Below are positions 57,439-64,000 of a DNA stretch of 64,000 bases, in pieces. Source of the stretch: Rhodospirillales bacterium (lineage in GTDB: Bacteria > Pseudomonadota > Alphaproteobacteria > Acetobacterales > Acetobacteraceae); the NCBI GenBank assembly GCA_028869995.1, contig JAGWQN010000127.1, positions 1-64,000 on the forward strand, in the 5' to 3' direction. The notes under the pieces are model-generated. The model did no database searches. It was not told the origin of the DNA and saw only the letters and a program-made list of their open reading frames with translations. Within the stretch, counting starts at the first letter, position 1. The number at the start of each line of letters is the position of its first letter. The position numbers and the translations under genes are program-made.

Positions 57439-58350
57439 ATGGATCCCCGACCGCAGGCCGGGGCGCCTCGCCTGGCCGTCGCCATTCCCACTGTCGGGCG
57501 ACCGGCCATACTCGCTGAAACACTCTGCGAACTCGACGGCCAGCTTCGCCTGCCCGACGAGGTGCTGATTTGTCCCACCTCCCCTGCCGACCTGCCCTGC
57601 GCGCTGACCAGCCGCGCGCCCTTGCGCATCATCGCGCTGCCAGAAGGCACCACCCCCGGGGCTTCCCTGCAACGCAACGTCATGCTCGATGCCACGACCA
57701 GTGACATCATCGTGTTTCTCGACGACGACTTCTTTCCTGCCCGGGCTTATCTTGCGGCGGTGGAGGCGGCGTTTACAGGCAATCCCGGATTGGTCGCAGC
57801 CACCGGCACGGTGCTCGCCGACGGTGCGACGGGCCCGGGTTTGACGGCAGCGGCCGCGCGTGCGCGCCTGGCGCTCGACCAGGCGGCGAACGCGCCTGCG
57901 GGCGGCGATGCTCCCGTCGCCGGAACCTATGGCTGCAACATGGCTTTCCGCGTGACCACCGTGCGCCAGCACGGCCTGCGCTTCGACGAAAATCTGCCTC
58001 TCTACAGCTGGCAGGAAGACAACGACTTCTCCCGTCGCCTCAGCCGGCACGGTCGCATCCTGCGCCTCGCCGGCGCCCGCGGCGTGCATCTCGGCCACAA
58101 GGGCGGCAAGACCTCGGGCGTGCGCTTCGGCTATTCGCAGGTCGCAAACTTCGCCTATCTCGTGCGCAAGGGGTCGGTACCGGCTGGTGTCGCTGTCCGG
58201 CATATCCTGCGCAACCTGGCCGCGAACATCGCGCATGCACCAAGCCCCGAGCCGTGGGTCGACCGCCGCGGCCGCTTGCGCGGCAACCTGCTGGCCTTGG
58301 CCGATCTGCTTCACGGCCGCTGCGATCCGCGGCGTATCCTGTCGCTGTAG
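57439..58350 (+). CDS. GT2-family glycosyltransferase
   Basis: About 303 residues of GT-A fold: PRLAVAIPTVGRPAILAETL, LQRNVMLDATTSDIIVFLDDDFFPARAYL with the DxD motif, and LYSWQEDNDFSRRL with the catalytic region. ATG 57439 is preferred because the conserved fold begins 14 residues later. Earlier in-frame ATGs at 57349 and 57373 give arginine-rich extensions, and none has a clear ribosome site. It converges with the GT4 gene across 22 bases. Sugar specificity is unknown. Confidence 0.82.
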   Translation: MDPRPQAGAPRLAVAIPTVGRPAILAETLCELDGQLRLPDEVLICPTSPADLPCALTSRAPLRIIALPEGTTPGASLQRNVMLDATTSDIIVFLDDDFFPARAYLAAVEAAFTGNPGLVAATGTVLADGATGPGLTAAAARARLALDQAANAPAGGDAPVAGTYGCNMAFRVTTVRQHGLRFDENLPLYSWQEDNDFSRRLSRHGRILRLAGARGVHLGHKGGKTSGVRFGYSQVANFAYLVRKGSVPAGVAVRHILRNLAANIAHAPSPEPWVDRRGRLRGNLLALADLLHGRCDPRRILSL

Positions 58351-58372
58351 GATCGGAGCCCGCGACCCGGCC

Positions 58373-59503
58373 TCAGCGCCTCGAGGCGGCGACCGCCCGT
58401 TCGACGGCGGCGACGAAATCCCGGCGGAATCGCGGGACGGAGAAACGTTCGCCCGCCATTCGGCAGGCAGATCGGTCGATGCGCGCCTCACTGGCGATAA
58501 AGTCGCGCACGCCCGCGATCACACCCTCGACCGTCTGTTCCTTGAACAGAACACCGGTCGGAGCCGCAGCGTCGGCACCGGTCACGATCTCGCGGGCACC
58601 GCCGCGGTCGAGCGCGATGACCGGCGTGCCGCTGGCCAGGGCTTCTGCCATCACGATGCCGAAATCCTCTTCGCCCGCGAAGACGAAGCCGCGTGCCTCC
58701 TGCATGCGGGCGGCCATCTCCGCAGGCGGGCAAGGGTCGAGGAAGCGGATGTTCGGCGCGCCGCCCGCTGCCGCACGCACGCGCGCATGCTCGGGGCCGG
58801 ATCCGGAAATGACGAGGCGGAGATCCGGCATGCGTGCGAAGGCAGCGGCGACGAGGTCGACGCGCTTATAGGGAACCTGGCGGGAAGCAACGAGAAAGGC
58901 CTCCCCTCGCCTGTCCGCCGGATGGAACAGCTCGGTGTCGACCGGCGGTGCGATGACCTCCGCCTCGCGACGGTAGGCTTTACGGATGCGCCGGGCAATA
59001 TAGTGCGAATTTGCAATGAATGCGTCGACGCCATTGGCCGTGCGCGCATCCCAGATCCTCAGTCGCGACAATTGCCAGCGCGCATAGGCCCCCTTGATGC
59101 CGGCATCGGTGCGGGTCTGGCGAAGATACTGGTGCTGCTGGTCCCAGGCGTAGCGCATCGGTGAATGCACATAGGAGATGTGCGGCTGATCCGGCCCGGT
59201 GATGACACCCTTCGCGACCGCATGCGAAGACGAGAGCACCACGTCGTAACCGCTCAGGTCGAACTGCTCGACCGCGAGCGGCATCAATCCGAGATAGGAA
59301 CGATAATGCCGCCGTGCTGCTGGCAGGTGCTGGACAAAGGACGTGGTCACCGGTCGGCCGCCGAGAAAACCGCGCTCGTCCGGCGGCAGGAAATCGACGA
59401 TCGTGAAGAGGTCGGCCGAAGGATAGCAGGCGATCATCTGCTCGAGCACGCGCTCGCCGCCGGCATAGCCGACCAGCCAGTCATGGACGATGGCGATTCT
59501 CAT
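58373..59503 (-). CDS. GT4-family glycosyltransferase (mannosyltransferase-like)
   Basis: 376 residues of GT-B fold. MRIAIVHDWLVGYAGGERVLEQ begins a subgroup often annotated as mannosyltransferases of the WbaZ type. HSPMRYAWDQQHQYL, VASRQVPYKRVDLV and GEEDFGIVMAEALASGTPVIA (E-x7-E) follow. It is the last gene of a four-gene minus-strand series from the autokinase down. 27 bases separate it from the upstream GT4 gene. Donor sugar is suggested as GDP-mannose only by family naming. Confidence 0.9.
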   Translation of the reverse strand: MRIAIVHDWLVGYAGGERVLEQMIACYPSADLFTIVDFLPPDERGFLGGRPVTTSFVQHLPAARRHYRSYLGLMPLAVEQFDLSGYDVVLSSSHAVAKGVITGPDQPHISYVHSPMRYAWDQQHQYLRQTRTDAGIKGAYARWQLSRLRIWDARTANGVDAFIANSHYIARRIRKAYRREAEVIAPPVDTELFHPADRRGEAFLVASRQVPYKRVDLVAAAFARMPDLRLVISGSGPEHARVRAAAGGAPNIRFLDPCPPAEMAARMQEARGFVFAGEEDFGIVMAEALASGTPVIALDRGGAREIVTGADAAAPTGVLFKEQTVEGVIAGVRDFIASEARIDRSACRMAGERFSVPRFRRDFVAAVERAVAASRR

Positions 59504-59530
59504 CGCGTGAGAGGTTCCATGGCGGCCATT

Positions 59531-60577
59531 CTACCCGATGCCCGCGAGCGCGCCGAGGAGCCTCTGCGCCGCCGCCGGCCAGGTGAGCGCGCGCGCCCGC
59601 GCCAGGCCCGCCGCACGCAGCCGCGCCGCTTCCGCCGGTGCGTCGAGCAGGCGAGCGACAGCGGCCACGAACGCCCTCGGATCCGCAGGGTCTGCAAACA
59701 GTGCCGCCTCGCCGCAGGTCTCGCGCAAACCTGGAATAGAGGAGGCCACGACGGGGCAGCCGCAGGCCATGGCCTCGATGGCCGGCAGCCCGAAGCCCTC
59801 ATAACGCGAAGGGAATACAAGGCACGCCGCGCCGCGATAGAGACCGGCCAGGGCGGCATCATCGACGCGGCCGAGCGGCCGGATGCCGGCCGGCCAGCTT
59901 GCGGCACTGAACACGCCGCCGGCAACGCCCCCGGTCGCCACCAACTCGAGTCCGCGCCCGTGCAACATCGCCGCCGTCGCCTCGAGCACCGCCAGGTTCT
60001 TGTGCGCCGCCGGTGTGCCGACGGCGAGCACATAGCCGCCGACGGGGAGCGGCGGCGGGACCATCGGTTCGCGCAGGATGTGTTCGGCGCCCTCGCCGAT
60101 CACGGCAACGCGCTCTTGCGGCACCCGAACATGGCGGGCGATCTCGCGCCGCGAAAACTCCGAAACGGTGGCGAGCGCGACGCCGCGCCGCGCCAGCACG
60201 CGGTGCAGCAGCCGATACCAGCACCGAAAACGCCAGGAATAGGCCTCCGGAGTCGCGAACACGCCGGCGTCGTGAATCACGAGCAGCTGGCGGCGACAGA
60301 ACAGCGGCGCGGAGTTGGCGAGATTGACCAACACGGCCCCGCCACGCTGGCGCGGCAGCACCAGCTGTTCCCAGATGTGCCCCCCGGCGCAGGCGCTCAC
60401 GTCGAGCCGCCATGGCCCGGCGTTCCAGCCATCGGGCAGACGGGCCTCGCGCGGCCCGAGAAGGATGGGGGCTGGCTGCAGCCTGCTGAGCGCCAGGGTG
60501 ATTTCGCGCGCAAAGCGCTGCACGCCGGTGGTGGACTGGGTGAGGAATCGCGCGTTGATGACGATCGCGTCTGTCAC
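59531..60577 (-). CDS. GT4-family glycosyltransferase
   Basis: 348 residues of GT-B fold. VINARFLTQSTTGVQRFAREI begins the N-terminal domain, LLVIHDAGVFATPEAYS and TVSEFSRREIARH follow, and the C-terminal domain has AVGTPAAHKNLAVL and FPSRYEGFGLPAIEAMACGCPVV. The GTG at 60577 overlaps the stop of the polymerase gene as GTGA, which decides the start. Another reading upstream is antisense-like noise. It should extend the repeat unit. Confidence 0.9.
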   Translation of the reverse strand: MTDAIVINARFLTQSTTGVQRFAREITLALSRLQPAPILLGPREARLPDGWNAGPWRLDVSACAGGHIWEQLVLPRQRGGAVLVNLANSAPLFCRRQLLVIHDAGVFATPEAYSWRFRCWYRLLHRVLARRGVALATVSEFSRREIARHVRVPQERVAVIGEGAEHILREPMVPPPLPVGGYVLAVGTPAAHKNLAVLEATAAMLHGRGLELVATGGVAGGVFSAASWPAGIRPLGRVDDAALAGLYRGAACLVFPSRYEGFGLPAIEAMACGCPVVASSIPGLRETCGEAALFADPADPRAFVAAVARLLDAPAEAARLRAAGLARARALTWPAAAQRLLGALAGIG

Positions 60578-61995
60578 GCCGAAACGATCGGCGCCGGTAC
60601 CGCGACGGTGGTCCGGCCCAACACCGCAACGCGGACCGATGCGGCGATCAGGGTCGCCAGCAGCACGTAGAAGTCGAGATTGACGATCTCGGGGGCGGAG
60701 ATCAGCGCCCCCAGAAGGGCGCCGCTGCAAGCCGCGCGCGTGGCCTCGATCGCCCAGAGATCGTGGGCGTTCACGGCGGCGGCCTCACCCGCCCGGCGGG
60801 CGCGCCGCAGCAGCTTCACCACGCGAAGAACGAACCACGCCACCAGTGCCGTTCCCCAGACCCCGAGCCCCGCGAGCAGCCCGGGCACCAGGCTCGACGA
60901 GCGGAAACTGCCCCAGCCCGTACCAAAGCCCAGAGTGGGGAAGACAGTCGCGAGCGCGTCGAGATCCTTCTGCGTCCGGTCTGAGAAGCTCGCCGATTTC
61001 TGTTTCGCCAGCGTCGAGGAGTAGACCACGTCGAGCGACCGGCCGACGCTGGGTTTGAGCGTGACAACGACCCCGCCCGCCACCACGAGGGCGGCGAGCA
61101 GCGGCACGCCGACCCCGACGACCCGCCGCGCGACCGCCGTGCGCTGGCGCAGCAAAGCGATGAGCGCGCATCCTCCCGCTCCCAGAACCAGCATCGCGAT
61201 ACCTGTCGTCGAGGTCGAGATCAGCATCGCAAACGCGCCGCCGACCAATGTCCAGCGCGGCAATCGCGACGGGAAGCCGCGCAAGACCAGCCAGCCGCTC
61301 GCGAACACCAGGCCCGAGAGGTAGTGGGCCAGGTCAGACGGCTCCACGAACGAGCCGTTGATGCGCGGGACGAATCCGAACGTTTCGGAATTGGTGAGAA
61401 CAAATCCTGGATTGTTGGAAATGAACGCATAGGGGAACCAGAGGCCGGAAAGCTTGTGCACGAGCTGCCAGCCGGCGAAGAAGATCGCCAGCCCGCCGCA
61501 CCAGAGATAGGCCCGGACAAGACGCACGAGGTCGATCTCCCGGCGCGCCAGGTACAACGCCGCGGCCACCAGCACCGAGCACGTCATCATCAGATAGAAG
61601 CTCTGCGTCACATTGCCCGGCCCCGGCATCAGCGGCACGGTGCCGTAAATGACACCTTCCTTCTGCGGCCAGACCTGCAACTGATGCGCAAACAACCGCG
61701 GCATCACCAGCGCTGAGATGAGCCCGTAGGTGATCGCCAGCAGGTACGGCTCCAGGGTCCGCATCACCGTGCGCGCGCCCTCGAACTGCACGCCGAAGCC
61801 GATCTGGGAGATGACATAAAGCACGAACATCGCCGCCGGGGGTGCGGTCGGGGGAAGGCCGAGCGATCCGATCACCATCGGCGTTGCAGCCCCGAAGACG
61901 CCGGTCACGAGGATGAGCACGAGCAACCGTTCCGGCCGCGGGAACCAGAGCAGGCAGAGCGGCAGGAGGATCAGGCCGAACAGCGTCACATGCAT
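60574..61995 (-). CDS. Wzy/O-antigen-ligase-like polymerase
   Basis: 473 residues with about 11-12 hydrophobic helices and one larger periplasmic loop (about 170-240 region, containing FVPRINGSFVEPSDLAHYLSG). That Pro-rich, Arg-containing loop and the later GFGTGWGSFR segment resemble O-antigen ligase/polymerase (Wzy/WaaL) proteins. In a Wzx/Wzy pathway it would link repeat units on the periplasmic side. It starts 48 bases after the autokinase stop and is coupled to the downstream GT4 gene. Sequence alone cannot separate polymerase from ligase. Confidence 0.82.
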   Translation of the reverse strand: MHVTLFGLILLPLCLLWFPRPERLLVLILVTGVFGAATPMVIGSLGLPPTAPPAAMFVLYVISQIGFGVQFEGARTVMRTLEPYLLAITYGLISALVMPRLFAHQLQVWPQKEGVIYGTVPLMPGPGNVTQSFYLMMTCSVLVAAALYLARREIDLVRLVRAYLWCGGLAIFFAGWQLVHKLSGLWFPYAFISNNPGFVLTNSETFGFVPRINGSFVEPSDLAHYLSGLVFASGWLVLRGFPSRLPRWTLVGGAFAMLISTSTTGIAMLVLGAGGCALIALLRQRTAVARRVVGVGVPLLAALVVAGGVVVTLKPSVGRSLDVVYSSTLAKQKSASFSDRTQKDLDALATVFPTLGFGTGWGSFRSSSLVPGLLAGLGVWGTALVAWFVLRVVKLLRRARRAGEAAAVNAHDLWAIEATRAACSGALLGALISAPEIVNLDFYVLLATLIAASVRVAVLGRTTVAVPAPIVSA

Positions 61996-62043
61996 CGGAG
62001 CTCGCCTTCAGCCCCCACACGCCAGCGGCATGGAGGCCGATGG

Positions 62044-64000
62044 TTACTGGTAGTAGTTGCCGTAGTTTCGATAGAGATAGGCGTGGCTGCCTTCGTTGGC
62101 GGTCAGGGCGCGCAGATCCGCCTGGGTGAGCACCGTCCCCGCGACCCGTGTGCCGAAACCGCGGAGCATCTTCAGCGCACCGGAGACCATGGTCCGCGGC
62201 GTATCGCGCCATTTGACGACCATCACCGTCGCGTCGGCCACGGTCGCCAAAACCCGCGCATCGACGAAAGCGAGCACGGGCGGCGCATCGATCACCACCA
62301 GGTCGTAGCGGGTACGGGCTGCATCCACCAGGCCGCGCAGCGCATCGGACGTCACCAGGTCCTGAACGTTGTTGCCGTTGCCTTCCGCCGGGATGATGTC
62401 GAGCTGGGTCACATCGTCGCGTTGGATCAGGCGGTCGAGCATCGCATCGTGGTCGCCGCCCGTGCCCACCAGGGCATTGAGGCTCGACTGCACGGTGATC
62501 CCCGCGGTGCGGGCGACGGAAGGGCGGCGCAAGTCGGCGTCGATCAGCAGACTGCGTCCGCCGGCCAGCGCGACCGAGCGTGCAAGCGAGACGGCAAAGA
62601 ACGTCTTGCCCTCGCGCGGAAGGGCGGAGGTGATGAGCACGACCCGCGGATGGCCCGCGGCATCCGACATCAACAGCGCGCCGCGGACCGCGTTGATCGC
62701 CTCGACATAGGGTGAGCGCTGCTCTTCCATCGCCAGCGCGGCTTCCGGCTTGCGCGCAACCGGCAGGAACCCGATCGTCGGCAATCCGGTTTCGTCCTCG
62801 AGCTGCTCGGCGCTGCGGAACCCCCGCTCCAGCCGTTCCCGCAGGAAGGCTGCGACGACGCCCAGCACGATCGCGGCCAGCAACGCGATCATGCCGTACT
62901 GCATGCGCGTCGGCGGCGCCGGCGCAAGCGGCACGGCGGCGAGGGAGATCAGCTCGGCATCGGGTTGCTGGATGTTGCGTTCGTTGCTCGTCCGCTCCGC
63001 CTTGTTCAGCGTATCCATATAGACCCGCCGTGCGGCGTCGGCTTCGCTTTCGAGCGCCCGCAGCTGGATTTCCGCCCGGCTCTGCTGTGCGACCCGCGCT
63101 TCGGCGGCGGCTAGGCGCTGCTTGAGGGAGGCTTCGCGCGCGGAGGCCGCAGCCGCCTCCGCGCGGATCGCGCCGATGATTTTGGTGACCTCGCTCTGGA
63201 TGCGGGTCCCGATCGCGGCCTGCTGCGCACGCAGCGCCACGAGTTGCGGGTTGTTGGCGAGCTGGGTGGTGCCGATATCGGCGGCGCGGGCGGCGATCTC
63301 CGCCTGCTGTGCCAGAAGCCGCTGAATCAGGGGCGAGGCGACCACCTCCGGCACACTGCTCAGATCACCGCGCCCCTTCTGCGCCGCCTCGATCTGCGCG
63401 AGGCTCGTCTCCTTCTGCACGCGGTCGCTGGTCGCCTGGACCAGCAGCGCGTTGATCTGCGCCAGCTGCTGCCCCGCCACCGTGGCGCGCCGCTGGTTGG
63501 TGCCGATCGTGGAGCGATCTTCGATCAGACCGTGTGCCTGGCGAAAGTTGGCGATCGCCGCCTCGGCCGACTTCAGCTTGTCTTGCAGCGGCGCGACGCG
63601 CTCGGCTAGCCAAGCATCAGCGCGGGTTACAGCACGTTCCTTCAGCGCGCGGTTGAAGTCGAGATAGACGCGCGCATAGGCATTGGCGATCCGCGCGGCG
63701 AGGGCAGGGTCCAGGGCGCGAACCTGGATGCCGATGACATAGGAGCGGCCGTCGTTGATGACGGAGAGTTTGTCGTTGAGCAGGATGCTGGCCGCCAGTT
63801 GCGTACGCTCGGCCGCCGTCAGCACGGGGCGCGGCCGCGGTGGGAAGCCGAGCAGGCCGGCCACGCGCGCGACCACGCGCTGCACCAGGCCCGGCGGGCC
63901 ATCGATGGCGTTCCTGAACTCGGGCGAGGCGGCAAGGTCGAGCTGGCTTGCCACCTGCTCGGCCAACGCCGGCGAGCGGATGATGTCGACCTGGGTCAGG
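62044..64000 (-). CDS. Wzc-type chain-length regulator and tyrosine autokinase (N-terminus outside window)
   Basis: At least 651 residues are visible; the frame continues past the window edge (LTQVDIIRSPALAEQ and beyond). It has a Wzz-like periplasmic part with coiled coil (about 63000-63650), a GNVR-type region and second transmembrane helix (about 62850-62910), then a cytoplasmic BY-kinase. Walker A is ALPREGKTF near 62600-62625, and Walker B VVIDAPPVLAF near 62270-62300. The C-terminal tail SHAYLYRNYGNYYQ gives the tyrosine cluster. It controls length and export of the second polysaccharide. Unlike the split pair in the XrtA locus, both functions are on one chain. Confidence 0.92.
   Translation of the reverse strand, partial: LTQVDIIRSPALAEQVASQLDLAASPEFRNAIDGPPGLVQRVVARVAGLLGFPPRPRPVLTAAERTQLAASILLNDKLSVINDGRSYVIGIQVRALDPALAARIANAYARVYLDFNRALKERAVTRADAWLAERVAPLQDKLKSAEAAIANFRQAHGLIEDRSTIGTNQRRATVAGQQLAQINALLVQATSDRVQKETSLAQIEAAQKGRGDLSSVPEVVASPLIQRLLAQQAEIAARAADIGTTQLANNPQLVALRAQQAAIGTRIQSEVTKIIGAIRAEAAAASAREASLKQRLAAAEARVAQQSRAEIQLRALESEADAARRVYMDTLNKAERTSNERNIQQPDAELISLAAVPLAPAPPTRMQYGMIALLAAIVLGVVAAFLRERLERGFRSAEQLEDETGLPTIGFLPVARKPEAALAMEEQRSPYVEAINAVRGALLMSDAAGHPRVVLITSALPREGKTFFAVSLARSVALAGGRSLLIDADLRRPSVARTAGITVQSSLNALVGTGGDHDAMLDRLIQRDDVTQLDIIPAEGNGNNVQDLVTSDALRGLVDAARTRYDLVVIDAPPVLAFVDARVLATVADATVMVVKWRDTPRTMVSGALKMLRGFGTRVAGTVLTQADLRALTANEGSHAYLYRNYGNYYQ

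Overview
The window is a GC-rich (about two-thirds G+C by eye) bacterial chromosome segment. Its gene content points to an alphaproteobacterium, probably in or near Rhodospirillales/Acetobacteraceae. The reasons are a CcrM-type GANTC adenine methyltransferase next to rnhB, a SUV3-like helicase / Hsp15 / FdxA / CarD block, MmcB, a mutY / dciA / dsbA-like / smc block, and dxs followed by tlyA. The family-level assignment is inference; no rRNA lies in the window.

Region 1 (1-4.3 kb) holds the dxs 3' end, tlyA, a 47-residue small ORF, ccrM, rnhB and a GT4 glycosyltransferase. Region 2 (3.1-21.2 kb) is an exosortase-A (XrtA/EpsH, 'PEP-CTERM') exopolysaccharide locus. A minus-strand arm carries the TPR protein, a polyprenyl-phosphate sugar transferase and the GT4 gene. 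A plus-strand arm carries a Wza-like export lipoprotein, a Wzz-like chain-length protein, a separate tyrosine kinase, an outer-membrane barrel protein, an ExeA-like ATPase, a polysaccharide deacetylase and a FemAB-like protein. Two further glycosyltransferases lie on the minus strand, and an exosortase fused to an EpsI domain closes the locus. The two arms diverge from an AT-rich gap that also contains an unusual tRNA-like gene. I see no PEP-CTERM substrate, no PrsK/PrsR regulators and no flippase or polymerase in this locus.

Region 3 (21.3-45.2 kb) is mostly housekeeping: a MarR-type regulator, an M17 aminopeptidase, HtpG, the helicase-Hsp15-FdxA-CarD block, a Bax-inhibitor-1 family protein, a YbbAP-type ABC exporter beside TesA and ThpR, a 2-hydroxyacid dehydrogenase, gamma-glutamyltransferase, a uracil-DNA glycosylase, a small metallopeptidase, pterin carbinolamine dehydratase, MmcB, a divergent EF-G-like GTPase, and an EmrAB-type efflux operon with its MarR regulator.

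Region 4 (45.2-54.5 kb) has a frmA-ptb-ackA operon, then divergent mutY and dciA, a DsbA-like protein and smc. The smc upstream region carries a GANTC site over a possible -35 element and a perfect DnaA box. Region 5 (54.8-64 kb) is a second polysaccharide locus with a Wzx-type flippase, two GT2 and two GT4 glycosyltransferases, a Wzy/O-antigen-ligase-like membrane protein and a fused Wzc-type tyrosine autokinase cut by the window end. This locus has the flippase and polymerase that the first one lacks, while the first has the initiating transferase and outer-membrane exporter not seen here, so the two may cooperate (inference).
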